This document shows positions 54,182 to 63,292 of a stretch of DNA of 64,000 nucleotides, piece by piece; the first letter of the stretch is position 1; every line of letters begins with the position of its first letter. The stretch is taken from contig CAWHUM010000017.1 in NCBI GenBank assembly GCA_963832445.1, positions 92,055 through 156,054 on the forward strand. Reading direction: 5' to 3'. Both the position numbers and the translations under genes were made by a program. Source of the stretch: AWTP1-13 sp963832445. GTDB taxonomy: Bacteria > Pseudomonadota > Alphaproteobacteria > Rhizobiales > Hyphomicrobiaceae. The notes under the pieces were generated by a model. That model was not told the DNA's origin, did not search any database, and worked only from the letters and a program-made list of their open reading frames with translations.

Positions 54182-55659
54182 ATGCATCTAGGCAATCAAA
54201 ACGTATCTGAAGTCCAGCGCAATCTTCTTGCTCGTGCGCGCGGTGCGAGATCCACCGTAATTCTTTACGAGCTGCTTCGCCAGGTTGTTGGCGATAGCGA
54301 TCTCCGCGCAGATAAAGAGGATGTCCACCCCGACTGGGTGGACATATTCCTAGCCAATCAGGAACAATTGGCCAAAGACGTACCGACCGGACTTTTCTCA
54401 CCCATAAAAAGCGCCTTTGACGCGCTAAGCGCACTTGATCCGACTCTCGGAACAATAAATCCCAGGAACCAAAAAATCGCATTCTTACTCGGCGCTGGGG
54501 CCTCCAAACCGCCTCCATCTAATATACCGGTTGTGAAAGAACTATTGGCGCATCTTCTTGAGCGCGCCCGAAGGCTTGATCGGGAAGACGTCGACAATTT
54601 GGCCGATTTCTGTGTCGCAAGAAAGATAACCAATATAGAAGATCTTTTGACTGCTGCTCAACTCGCTACATTTGTGGCGCGCAGTGGCAATATGCTGGCA
54701 TTAACGGATTACCTTATCTATGGTGCGCGCGATCGTCGCGCTTCAGAATTGCTAACGGACGAGTTTGAGGAACGCCGCCAATTGATTTGGCGGAATTGAC
54801 CAGCGAACATATCAGCGATAGCCCACTTGCAGGACACCCTGCAAGTGCTGTTTGGTCTCTTGGCCAGCACAATGCTCCCGGCCAAGCCGAACGCTGCGCA
54901 CAAAGCGATTGCCGACTATTCGAAGGGCAGCACCAGTGCATCGATAATCACAACAAATTATGATTGCTGCATGGACCTCGCGTTGAAGGAAAGCGGAAGG
55001 ATTGCGAATTACTGCTTGGAGTTTCACAATCAAACACCCACAGATACTGTTCACAACGCGATTCGCGTCGTTAAGCTTCATGGAAGCCTCAACTGGTTTT
55101 ATTGCCAAACGTGTAGGAAATTGTTTCGGTGGATATGGGCTCTACCATTGACGCTTTCATGAGCGACCGGGCATTATATCCGGTTATCGGAATTTGTAGG
55201 GACTGCGGCGGACAAAGGAGGGGCTTATTGTTGCCACCCTTGGCCATGAAATTTGATGTAGCTCCTCCACTTACGTCGCTGTTGTCGGAGGCTCGGGATG
55301 CATTTGATGCTGCGGATATAATCGTAAGTATAGGGTTTTCGTTTGCCGAAGCAGATTTGTACATTTCGCGGATGCTTAGCAAATCCATGCAAAAATCCCC
55401 TGCCCAGAGAATTATTGTGGTGGATCCAGAATTTTCCGTGACGCAGCGACTTCGACGCAAACTGGGGGCAAGCATACCGCACTTTGAGGAAAAGAGGGTC
55501 ATAAGAATGCTTGGGGACTGCGTGGATCTGGTGCCTCGTTTTTTGGGAGGGCAGTTTGTGGCTGAGGACCTCGGGTCGAACCTCAAAGAGCGTGCGCCCG
55601 AAAAGAAATCTTCTCGAGAACGGAAGGCACACTCACAGCCGGCGGGTGGCTCTGAATAG
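54182..55659 (+). CDS. SIR2-like NAD-binding protein (several frameshifts), possible defence gene
   Basis: About 490 residues spread over frames, with a Sir2-like core: FLLGAGASKPP (dinucleotide site), IITTNYDCCMD, VVKLHGSLNW, a possible zinc ribbon with CQTC and CRDCGGQ, and SIGFSFAEADLYI. These motifs match SIR2-like proteins that hydrolyse NAD in phage defence. A stop at 54797 lies in a segment that reads through if two compensating indels near 54780 and 54835 are repaired; another shift is near 55120. Lower GC than its surroundings suggests transfer. No partner gene (HerA, pAgo) is adjacent. Confidence 0.8.
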
Positions 55660-56404
55660 GCTGATTGTTTGCATGGAAGATCCACAGCTTTGGCCGGCGG
55701 GGATAGGGATCCGGCAAATTTAATGTTGGCCAACGGAGGATGACAAAGGCCGTTCGCGTTCCTACGTTGCTTGCACCCCCGGAGATGGGACGCGCGTCAC
55801 CTAGAGGTTCGCGTCTCAGGACTAGGAGCCGGGGGCCGCAGTCCGCAAGCCTCTGCGGGCCGGCCGTGAGACCCCACGGATCGCCATGTAGGGGCCCGGA
55901 TGTTGGCAGAGCAGGGCGCCCGGAGCGCCTGTGCAACGCGCAACTCTTGGGTCGACAAGGCGCAGAGCGCCCTGCTCCTCCTCTCTCTCTTCTCAACCTC
56001 GAGGCCAAAGGCCGGCGAGGCTGAAGGTGTTTATGCGTAAGAAGGTTTCAGGTTTCAGGGGTCAGGTTTCAGTCCTCGCTGAACCCCTGGTCCCTAAGAC
56101 CTGATCCCTGAAACCTGGCCCAAAAAGGATCGCCCCGGCGAGGGCGCACCGGGGCGATCAGGGGGCGAAGATGCCGCCGGCGTGCTGGAGCCAAAGCGGG
56201 GGGAGAGGGCTCGCAAGCCGCGCGGGCGGCGCAATCAGATGAATAGCATGGCCAGAACAAAGAGGGAACATACAATTGGTGAGACTGTCGCCACTGCTGC
56301 CAGCAACGGACATTTGGCCCGTCCGACTTGGCCATGTGGCTGCCCCGGCAATCCTGTAGGGTGCGCGCCACAAAATGCTGCGCCAAACGGGGGAAAAGCG
56401 AGCG
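55660..56404. other. Gene-poor stretch after the SIR2-like gene
   Basis: 745 bases with no convincing CDS. It includes runs of GGTTTCAGG and its complement near 56040-56120 (imperfect direct and inverted copies) and a strong hairpin at 56128-56159. ORFs on either strand are composition shadows. The end of a horizontally acquired segment may lie here. Confidence 0.5.
56128..56159. terminator. Hairpin GATCGCCCCGG/CCGGGGCGATC
   Basis: A perfect 11-bp stem with a 10-base loop, flanked on the left by an A-run (CCAAAAAGG). It resembles the hairpin at 39662 in composition. Probably a terminator or repeat. Which gene it serves is not clear. Confidence 0.6.
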
Positions 56405-56899
56405 ATGCGCATGTGGATTGCCCGGGTGGCGGCGATGGTTGCGGGGTGCCTGCTGCTGGCGGTCGCGGCGGTCGCGTTCGAGTTCAAGGACGAGGTCGGG
56501 CGCTTCAGCGCGATCTTTCCCGCCGAGCCGACGCTCGGCAAGGACGAGGGCGTCTCCGATTCCGGCCCGCACGTGCACTACAGCTGGACGGTGGAGCAGG
56601 AGAACCGCACCTTCGCGGTGATCTTCACCGAGTACAGCCGCCCGATCGCCAAGAACTACGACAAGAACGTCAGGGCGCTGCTGAACCAGGGGGCGCGGCT
56701 GCTGCGGCAGACGGCGATCGACGTGTCGGGCTTCGACGGCCGCGAGATCTACACCGAGCTGCCGGCCAAGGAGGTGCTGCGACAGCGCATGATCCTGGTC
56801 GGCAACCGGCTCTACCAGGTGATCTACCAGGGGCCGTTCGGCACCGAGTCGCGCGCCGACGTGGAGGAGTTCATGCGCTCGTTCCAGCTGCTGAAGTAG
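56405..56899 (+). CDS. Exported protein of unknown function
   Basis: 164 residues with a signal peptide (hydrophobic to about residue 24, then VAFEFKDEVG). The mature part is compact (RFSAIFPAEPTLGKDEGV, FAVIFTEYSRPI, LLRQTAIDVSGFDGREIYTELPAKEVLRQRM, RLYQVIYQGPFG). The style resembles proteins with a two-layer beta/alpha fold such as DUF3718 or DUF1795, but I cannot assign it. The start at 56405 is chosen for the signal peptide. Confidence 0.78.
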   Translation: MRMWIARVAAMVAGCLLLAVAAVAFEFKDEVGRFSAIFPAEPTLGKDEGVSDSGPHVHYSWTVEQENRTFAVIFTEYSRPIAKNYDKNVRALLNQGARLLRQTAIDVSGFDGREIYTELPAKEVLRQRMILVGNRLYQVIYQGPFGTESRADVEEFMRSFQLLK

Positions 56900-56961
56900 G
56901 GCGTGGCGCCGGGCGTACACATTCAGCCCGTGTTCAGCGCCCACATGCAACACGAGCGGCC

Positions 56962-57390
56962 ATGTCAGCGAGGCTATTCATGTTGGGCCGCGCCAGGGCC
57001 TGTGCCGCAGCCCTGATGCTGGCGGCAGTGGCGATTGCCGCGCAAGCCTCGGACGCCGACCGGCTCATGGGGCCCGTCTGGCTGGCGGTAGACATCCAAG
57101 GCGGCGGCGTCATCGGCAATGCGCTGTCGACGGTGCGCTTCGATGCGGGCGGCAAGGTCAGCGGCTCGGGCGGGTGCAATCGCCTGTTCGGCACGGTAAC
57201 GGTGGCGGGCAACAGCCTCGCCTTCGGTGGCATAGGCACGACGCGCATGGCCTGCCCACCCGCCGTGATGCAACAGGAGAGTAAATTCCTTAACGCGCTC
57301 GGCGCCGCGCGCACGTTTCGCTTCACGGGCCCCAACCTCGAGCTCTATGACGCGGCGGGGGCGAAGCTCGTGCGATTCACACAACGATGA
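56962..57390 (+). CDS. META domain exported protein (HslJ-like)
   Basis: 142 residues with a signal peptide, then the META domain: GPVWLAVDIQG, VSGSGGCNRLFGTVTVAGNSLAFGGIGTTRMACP and FRFTGPNLELYDAAGAKLVRF. HslJ in E. coli is a lipoprotein tied to novobiocin resistance; here the Cys for lipidation is absent, so a soluble periplasmic form is likely. It follows the 56405 gene by 62 bases, possibly one operon. Confidence 0.88.
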   Translation: MSARLFMLGRARACAAALMLAAVAIAAQASDADRLMGPVWLAVDIQGGGVIGNALSTVRFDAGGKVSGSGGCNRLFGTVTVAGNSLAFGGIGTTRMACPPAVMQQESKFLNALGAARTFRFTGPNLELYDAAGAKLVRFTQR

Positions 57391-57561
57391 TTTGCCCGCG
57401 GCCGATGGGGCCCGGTCGGTTGGCGGCTCAACGGGGATGGTCTACCCTGCCGCTGCGATGCGCAATCCGCGGCGGTGCCAAGCAGAGTATGCTGGTCACG
57501 GGTGCCGGGCGGCTCGCATCGGGCCCGCCGTCAGGCACACGTCTGCGCACGCGGTAGCACG

Positions 57562-58581
57562 ATGTTCTCCGACGACATCGCCATTGATCTGGGCACCGCC
57601 AACACGCTCGTGCACGTGGTCGGGCGCGGCATCATCATCGACGAGCCCTCGGCGGTGGCGGTGGTGGCGCGCGGCTCGAGCCGGGAGATCCTGGCAGTCG
57701 GCCTGCGGGCCAAGGCCATGCACACGAGGAAGCCGCCCGAGCGGGTCGAGATCATCCGCCCGTTGCGCGACGGCATGATCGCCGACTTCATCGCCACCGA
57801 GGAAATGCTGCGCCAGTTCATCACCCGCGCCAAGACCATGCTGGGCTTCCGCCGGCCGCGCATCCTGATCTGCGTGCCGGCGGGCGCCACGCCGCTCGAG
57901 CGGCGCGCGGTCTACGAGACGGCGCTGTCAGCCGGCGCCCGGCGCGTCTACATGATCGAAGAGCCGGTTGCTGCCGCGCTGGGCGCCGGGCTGCCGGTCG
58001 ACGGCCCGCAGGCCTTCATGGTGGTGGACATCGGCGGCGGCACCACCGACATCGCGGTGCTGGCCGAGGGCAACGTGGTGCAGGCGCGCTCGCTGCGCGT
58101 CGCCGGCAACGCCATGGACGAGGCGATCGTGCGCCACGTGCGGCGCAAGTATCACATGGTGATCGGCGAAGGCAGCGCCGAGCGCATCAAGATCGAGGCC
58201 GGCACCGCGCTCGCGCTACCCAACGGGCGCGAGGTGGAGATCCACATCAAGGGGCGCGACATCCGCCAGGGCCAGCCGAAGGAGATCGTGCTGACCCAGG
58301 CCGACACCGCCGAGGCGCTCGCGATGCCGGTCGGCGAAATGGGCGAGTTCATCTGTCGCGCGCTGGAGGACTTGCCGCCCGAGGTGGCGCGGCAGGTGAC
58401 CAGCCGGCCGATCGTGCTGACCGGCGGCGGCGCGCTGCTGGAGCGGCTCGACATGGCGCTGGAAAAGCTGGTCGGCGTGCGCTTCGCGGTTCCGGAGACG
58501 CCGATGCATTGCGTCATCCGCGGCAGCGCCGCCGTGCTCGAGGAGCTCGACATGCGCCGGCATTTGCTGATCGGGCCGTGA
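57562..58581 (+). CDS. mreB: Cell-shape actin homologue MreB/Mbl
   Basis: 339 residues of the bacterial actin fold: DLGTANTLVHV (phosphate 1), DEPSAVAVVARG, EEPVAAALGAGLPVDG, DIGGGTTDIAVL (phosphate 2) and LTGGGALLERLDM (adenosine site). MreB directs lateral cell-wall synthesis. mreC and mreD normally follow, but the next gene here is tRNA-Lys and then an integrated element. The start at 57562 matches the usual MreB beginning; earlier in-frame starts have no similarity. Confidence 0.95.
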   Translation: MFSDDIAIDLGTANTLVHVVGRGIIIDEPSAVAVVARGSSREILAVGLRAKAMHTRKPPERVEIIRPLRDGMIADFIATEEMLRQFITRAKTMLGFRRPRILICVPAGATPLERRAVYETALSAGARRVYMIEEPVAAALGAGLPVDGPQAFMVVDIGGGTTDIAVLAEGNVVQARSLRVAGNAMDEAIVRHVRRKYHMVIGEGSAERIKIEAGTALALPNGREVEIHIKGRDIRQGQPKEIVLTQADTAEALAMPVGEMGEFICRALEDLPPEVARQVTSRPIVLTGGGALLERLDMALEKLVGVRFAVPETPMHCVIRGSAAVLEELDMRRHLLIGP

Positions 58582-58752
58582 TCCTCGCCCGTGCGGCTCT
58601 GCGGCCCATCCTGCCCGCGCTTGCGTCAATGAGGCTGACGCCGCGCACCCGAGTTGACGGGAGGTTGGGTCGCGTGCATACAACCGCCTCGCTTGCGCGG
58701 TCCGGCGCGAAGCCGGCGGCCTAGGCGGCCGGCTGGCCGCATCAGCGGGCAA

Positions 58753-58828
<76 letters not shown>

Positions 58829-58860
58829 ATCTTTTCAGGCGCTTAGGCCACTTTCGCTTC

Positions 58861-58896
58861 CGCGATTTACCACTCTAGTCGACGCGATTTACCACT
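58861..58896. repeat. Two CGCGATTTACCACT direct repeats
   Basis: The 14-base word CGCGATTTACCACT occurs at 58861-58874 and 58883-58896, 22 bases apart (about two helical turns), between the tRNA end and the excisionase-like gene. Position and spacing suit arm-type sites for integrase or excisionase. Interpretation is inference; the repeats are seen. Confidence 0.6.
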
Positions 58897-59119
58897 TTCG
58901 TGTTCTGTTCCTGTTCGTCACGCGGCGCGCCGCCACCTTCGCGCGCTGCTCAGCTAGGCGACGCTGCTCGCGCTGGAGCAAGCCCTCGACATCGTAATGC
59001 CGATGGCCCGTGTCGGTCACGCGATACCACTCGATTAGGCCAGCCTTCGCCCAGCGGCGCAGCGTCTGGTCGCTGACACCAAGCGTCTTGCAGGCTACCT
59101 CGGTTGTCACGTAGGTCAT
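58889..59119 (-). CDS. Small HTH protein, probable excisionase
   Basis: 76 residues. MTYVTTEVACKTLGVSDQTLRRWAKAGLIEWYRV is a MerR/excisionase-type winged helix (DNA-reading helix VSDQTLRRWA), with the rest basic and helical. It lies between the att site and integrase on the integrase strand. Excisionases in such elements bend the att DNA. A general HTH regulator is possible too. Confidence 0.75.
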   Translation of the reverse strand: MTYVTTEVACKTLGVSDQTLRRWAKAGLIEWYRVTDTGHRHYDVEGLLQREQRRLAEQRAKVAARRVTNRNRTRKW

Positions 59120-59154
59120 GCCATAACGACCAATCTATCTTGATAAGCTTTAAT

Positions 59155-59214
59155 ATAGCCGCGTTCGGCTATCCTGACAAGGATTGTCCGATCACAGATT
59201 ATTACCGTCTGTGA
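59155..59214. terminator. Two short hairpins downstream of the integrase
   Basis: ATAGCCG-CGTT-CGGCTAT (59155-59172) and TCACAGA...TCTGTGA (59192-59214, 9-base loop). Both lie between the integrase stop and the excisionase start on the minus strand. They may end integrase transcription or serve as operators. Confidence 0.5.
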
Positions 59215-59226
59215 GCTGTATTTACA

Positions 59227-60273
59227 TCATTCTTTCTTATCGACCTGCGATGCAGTCCACTTGATTCCGGCCGCCCGGGCGAGCCTCTTCTGCTCGGCCA
59301 TCTTGCAGTAGTGCGCGGCCATGGCCGGCGTGCTGTGCCCGAGCCAAGCCTGGATCTCTTTCTCGCTGGCGCCGGCCTCCGCTAACGTGACGCCTGCGGT
59401 GTGCCTGAGACCATGGAAGTGGAGGTGCCGGAGACCGCACGCATCGAGCGTGACGCGGAACTCGTGTCGGAACCCGGTCTCATCGTAGGCAGAGCCATCC
59501 GCCTTGGAGACGAACAACACGCTGTCGTCAGTTGGGAGCGGGTCGAGATAGGCTTTCAGCGGTTGCAGCACCGGAATGGTCATCTCCGGCTTTCCCAGAT
59601 GCTCCCCCTTCGATTGCCGGAAACGAAGCTCCGCCCCCTTGGCGTTGTACACCGAGCGCGTCCAACGAAGGATGTCGCCGGCACGCTGGCCGGTAAACCG
59701 CCCCAGCATGTACGCCGTCAGCAGCGCCCGCGGCGGGTTCGATGCCTCGAATGTCGTGCACTCTTCGTCGGACCACGCCCGGTACGATTTAGCCTGACCT
59801 CTTCGCTTTATCTTTGAAGCCGGATTGATCTCGATGAGTTCCAATTCGTCGATCGCGAAGGCGAATAGGAGCGAGCACACCTGGGCGAAGTATTTCGCCG
59901 TCCGAGCCGTCCTATTCAGTGGTTTCTGGATCTCCTTGATGTGCCGGCGCCTGAACTCCGTGATGTGCCAATGGTCCCAAGGCTGGAAGCGGTCGAGATG
60001 CCGGGCGTAGTCCCGCTGCGTTTTGGGTCCGAGCTGGCGGTACGCATCCGAGGCTTTGTAGCTGGCGATGACGGCTGCCATGGTCCCCTCGGCCGCCCGC
60101 TTCACAGGTGCGGTGACGCCGGCGAGAAGGGCGGAATAGCGTGCATAGAACTCCGCGCTTTGCGGGTCATCGGGTAGGCGCTGGTAGCGTCCACGGAATC
60201 GGAAGTAGAGTCGGACTCGACCCTGGAGATCGGGTTGCTCCTTGACGTATTTAGGCAACTTCCTTGGGGGCAC
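59227..60273 (-). CDS. Tyrosine-type site-specific integrase
   Basis: 348 residues with the phage-integrase layout: an N-terminal SAM-like DNA-binding domain (about 60-150; KTQRDYARHLDRFQPW) and a catalytic domain with the Arg in RFTGQRAGDILRW, the HGLRHTAG box (His-x2-Arg), WLGHSTP, and the nucleophile Tyr in MAAHYCKM. All catalytic residues are intact. The start is a GTG (60273). It points toward tRNA-Lys, as in other tRNA-inserted elements. It overlaps the upstream gene's end by 23 bases. Confidence 0.95.
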   Translation of the reverse strand: MPPRKLPKYVKEQPDLQGRVRLYFRFRGRYQRLPDDPQSAEFYARYSALLAGVTAPVKRAAEGTMAAVIASYKASDAYRQLGPKTQRDYARHLDRFQPWDHWHITEFRRRHIKEIQKPLNRTARTAKYFAQVCSLLFAFAIDELELIEINPASKIKRRGQAKSYRAWSDEECTTFEASNPPRALLTAYMLGRFTGQRAGDILRWTRSVYNAKGAELRFRQSKGEHLGKPEMTIPVLQPLKAYLDPLPTDDSVLFVSKADGSAYDETGFRHEFRVTLDACGLRHLHFHGLRHTAGVTLAEAGASEKEIQAWLGHSTPAMAAHYCKMAEQKRLARAAGIKWTASQVDKKE

Positions 60274-60574
60274 GGCGCTTGATCTCTGCCATCAACGGGT
60301 CGTTGTCGATCGCCACGGTCATGCCGGCGTCGCGCCCTTTCATAGCGTTCTTCAACGCCAAGCGAGACCACAGTTTTCGCTTGCAGCGGAGCCCGCCGAT
60401 CGGACCGGGGATATTGTTCGCTGCCACCTCGCTCAAGAATTGCGTCGTGGATAGCCCCCAGTACGCTGCTGCCTCGTCGGCGGCGAGGCCCAGCGGCTTG
60501 AGGCCCAATTTACGTAGTTTCTTGCGCCCGGCTTCCTTGCTTCGGGTGAGCAGCTGCTCTCTCAGTCTTGACAT
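60251..60574 (-). CDS. Small HTH-like protein of the element
   Basis: 107 residues, basic N-terminus, then a predicted HTH (LGLAADEAAAYWGLSTTQFLSEV), similar in type to excisionase or AlpA-like regulators. The start at 60574 (MSRLREQLL) is preferred; a longer frame is possible. It overlaps the integrase start and would be co-transcribed with it. Confidence 0.7.
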   Translation of the reverse strand: MSRLREQLLTRSKEAGRKKLRKLGLKPLGLAADEAAAYWGLSTTQFLSEVAANNIPGPIGGLRCKRKLWSRLALKNAMKGRDAGMTVAIDNDPLMAEIKRRAPKEVA

Positions 60575-60764
60575 GGGGAAGGACACTTTTCTGTCTCGGA
60601 TAGTCTGACCGCTGTGCGAGGCAGCGGGGATCACGCGGACCAACCGAAAATCTGGTTCGAAGGGTAAGGCAAGCCCCGCGACAAGATTTCCGTGAAACGC
60701 TTACGTGAGAAACGCAGACATTCCAAACCACTACGCAAATTTGCGGAGTTGGCGCAGGCGGGGT

Positions 60765-61883
60765 TCATGGGTTGCTCACCGCCAAGCGGAGCTGAGGCGC
60801 GTTGTACGCCTCGGCCAGGGAGCAGTTCAGGTACCTCACCTGCCCGCCGATCTTCTCTTTGCCCCACGGCGGAGCCCGACCGAACGCGTGTGCTCCCATG
60901 GGATTGAAGCCGCGCTCCATGCACCAGCGGGCATAGGCCATGTACAACTTGGCTGCAGGCACGTACTGGTCCGATGGGATGACGACCTCGTCGAAGAACC
61001 GCTGCCGCACGCTTTCGGGCGTCTCAACCAGCGGAATAGGCTCAGGGACGGTGAGCGCAGTAGATGCCGTCGGCTCGACGCTCGCGTCGTCCTCGCGCCT
61101 GCGATGGCCCCACAGCAGCCAGGGCATGAGGCCAGAGCCGATCTCGATGCTGATCGCAAACAGGGCGTGGCTGACCAAGGCGATCAGCGCCTCGCTGACG
61201 CCGATAGCCTTGGCCATGTTCTCCGCTTGCGGGTCGGCGTGCTTGGTGGCCGTCTTGATGTCGACGTTGGCGAGTGCGAGTTCGGCCGCCGCAATCTTGG
61301 CATCGAGCTCGGCCGCACTGATTGTAGCGGCCCTGTTGGTTTGAGCCAGCAGGAGCGTAGCGCGCGCGGCCCGCTCATCGCTCTCGCGATCCCTGCACAG
61401 CTTGCCACAGTATCCGCGCGAGCGCTCGGCCTCGGCCTGTGCGGCTATCGCCTTCACCGCCTCAGCCGCCACCTTGACTGCCTCCTCGATGGTCTCCTTG
61501 AAGTTGCCGATCGCTTTACGTTGCGCAACGACCCGGTCCAACGTCGCCTGCTTGCTGCTCTGCTGAGCGGCCGCGACGACCCTGTTGCTAATCCGCTCAG
61601 CAAGGTGGGTCGCCGTGTTGCCATATGCGCACCAGAGGGACAGGCACGTCAGGAAGCAGTAGCCAGCAATGGCGGCGCGGCGCTCGCCGCGAAGGCTGTC
61701 TGCCGTCATCAGGAGAATGACAGCCTTGCAGAAGTCCAAGAAGCCGGCTGACAGGCCGAATGCCCATTGCGAGATCGGGTCGGTGCCCCGCGACCACCCG
61801 AACTCGAAGGCGAAGTAGCAGGAGAGCCCGATGCATCCGGCTACCCCGGCGTTCAGGACCAAGCGAAAGATTGCGGCTACCAC
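60765..61883 (-). CDS. Membrane/coiled-coil protein with primase-like C-terminal domain
   Basis: 372 residues from a GTG start. Three N-terminal membrane helices (about 5-25, 38-60, 70-88), then an Ala/Glu/Lys-rich coiled-coil region (95-225) with C158 and C162 (GYCGKLC), a fourth helix (about 230-252, ALIALVSHALFAISIEIGSGLMPWLLWG), and a C-terminal domain of about 100 residues: VIPSDQYVPAAKLYMAYARWCMERGFNPMGAHAFGRA. That last part looks like the winged-helix tail of D5-type plasmid/phage primases. This combination is unusual and no known family was recognised. Confidence 0.7.
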   Translation of the reverse strand: MVAAIFRLVLNAGVAGCIGLSCYFAFEFGWSRGTDPISQWAFGLSAGFLDFCKAVILLMTADSLRGERRAAIAGYCFLTCLSLWCAYGNTATHLAERISNRVVAAAQQSSKQATLDRVVAQRKAIGNFKETIEEAVKVAAEAVKAIAAQAEAERSRGYCGKLCRDRESDERAARATLLLAQTNRAATISAAELDAKIAAAELALANVDIKTATKHADPQAENMAKAIGVSEALIALVSHALFAISIEIGSGLMPWLLWGHRRREDDASVEPTASTALTVPEPIPLVETPESVRQRFFDEVVIPSDQYVPAAKLYMAYARWCMERGFNPMGAHAFGRAPPWGKEKIGGQVRYLNCSLAEAYNAPQLRLAVSNP

Positions 61884-62135
61884 CAGACAGGCCCCTACTG
61901 CGGCAGGACGCGCACTTATCAGGACATTTCCAGGAAGGGCCAGGAAGGTGTCAGGACATTTTGCCTGAACGTCCTGCTGGTAATTTCCCCTGACCCGTCA
62001 AGGCCCTTCACTCGCTCACCCGTTCGTGATCATGACATATAACAAGCTTACTTGCTATATAACTGTTTGCTTGCTATCTTCATCCAAATAGGCGTTTTCG
62101 AGGCGCGTGTAAAGCCTCCAGAGGAGGATTTTTCT
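61884..62135. promoter_or_regulatory. Divergent promoter region with repeats
   Basis: 252 bases between the 60765 gene and parA. The 11-base word TCAGGACATTT occurs at 61919-61929 and 61951-61961, 32 bases apart, and GCCTGAACGTCCTG follows. An AT-rich stretch before parA has TTGCTATATAA and TTGCTATC. The repeats may be ParA/RHH binding sites (partition or autorepression) or operators. Inference from position. Confidence 0.5.
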
Positions 62136-62798
62136 GTGCGGAAACTGACGTTCCTATCGCAGAAGGGCGGTGTCGGAAAGTCGGTGCTGGCCACGCAGAT
62201 TGCCGTGCACGCCGTCCAGGAGGATGAGGTCGTGACCTTGATCGATATCGACCCCCAGGGCAGCGCCTTCCTCTGGAAAAGTTATCGGAAGGCGAACACG
62301 CCGATCGTGCTCAAGGCTCTCCCTGAGAACCTACCGAAGATGCTCGCCAGTGCCGCCGACCTCGGCGTCACCCTCGTGATCGTTGACACCCCGCCGCACA
62401 CCGATAGATCAGCAATCGAGGTGATCAGGGCGTCTGACTTTATCCTGTGCCCGACCAAGCCCGAACTGTTCAGTCTCGGCGGCTTGGCCGACACCATGCA
62501 ACTGCTCGACTTGGCTCAAAGCAAGGGGAAGGCGCTGGCGGTCGTCAATGACCTGCCAACGGGCAAAGCTCGCCTAGGCGCAATGGAGACGGCGATTGCC
62601 GCGCTCAAGAAGTTCGACATTCGGATTGCCGACACCAGCATCGGACACAGCCAGGCGATTGTGGGCGCCATCGCAGAGGGCAAGGGGATCACGGAGGTAT
62701 CAAAGAGCAGCGCGCCCGCTAAGGAGATCAGAGCGCTGTGGGCGGAGATCAGCCAGAAGTGGCCCCTGCCGGCCGCAAAGTTTGAGGTATCAGCATGA
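62136..62798 (+). CDS. parA: ParA-type partition ATPase
   Basis: 220 residues: VRKLTFLSQKGGVGKSVLATQIA (deviant Walker A KGGVGKS), DIDPQGSAFLWKSYRK, IVDTPPHTDRSAIEVI (Walker B), and the plasmid-type short architecture without an N-terminal HTH. It starts at a GTG (62136) with GAGGAGG 8 bases upstream. It overlaps the next gene by four bases (ATGA). ParA of this size works with a small ribbon-helix-helix partner, which follows. Confidence 0.92.
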   Translation: MRKLTFLSQKGGVGKSVLATQIAVHAVQEDEVVTLIDIDPQGSAFLWKSYRKANTPIVLKALPENLPKMLASAADLGVTLVIVDTPPHTDRSAIEVIRASDFILCPTKPELFSLGGLADTMQLLDLAQSKGKALAVVNDLPTGKARLGAMETAIAALKKFDIRIADTSIGHSQAIVGAIAEGKGITEVSKSSAPAKEIRALWAEISQKWPLPAAKFEVSA

Positions 62799-63052
62799 GC
62801 CCAAAACCAGATCCGCAGCGGATCGCTGACGAACTCGCGAAGGCTTCCGGGACCGTCCAGGCGCCGCCGCCAACCGTGCCATACAAGCAGCCTGGACGCG
62901 CCGGTAAGGCAGCCATCCTATCGTGGCACGATCCGGCGGTGGCGCGTCAGTTGAAGATTCTGGCTGCCGAAAAGGAAACGACCCAGCAGAAGCTGATTAC
63001 CGAAGCGCTCAACTTGCTGTTCGCGAAGCACGGTAAGCAACGGATCGCTTGA
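62795..63052 (+). CDS. Small ribbon-helix-helix partner of ParA
   Basis: 85 residues. The first 40 are disordered and Pro/Lys-rich; the end, VARQLKILAAEKETTQQKLITEALNLLFAKHGK, fits the RHH fold of ParG/CopG-type partition proteins. It is coupled to parA by the ATGA overlap at 62795. It probably binds the repeats upstream and stimulates ParA. Confidence 0.85.
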   Translation: MSPKPDPQRIADELAKASGTVQAPPPTVPYKQPGRAGKAAILSWHDPAVARQLKILAAEKETTQQKLITEALNLLFAKHGKQRIA

Positions 63053-63292
63053 ACCTATCAGGTCGTTGCGAAGCGACTGTTACGTCCCGATCGCCAAGGA
63101 GACGGGCGGATCGCGAGCTCGGGCAGCTCCTCGACGGTCGCGGCGTCTGCTGCTGAGGGAGGCGCCGCCACTCCTCTCACCACTCTGAGCCCCGGGGGTC
63201 AAAACACGACAAACATTTTGCTATTTGTGCATTGTGTTAAGAGTTCTAAGTGCTGACCCACGATAACAGGGGCACTTGCGAGGCACACCGCG

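Noticed and set aside
55583..56008. ORFs on both strands after the SIR2-like gene
   Set aside because: Low-complexity translations, no start context, no family similarity; the region also contains repeats.
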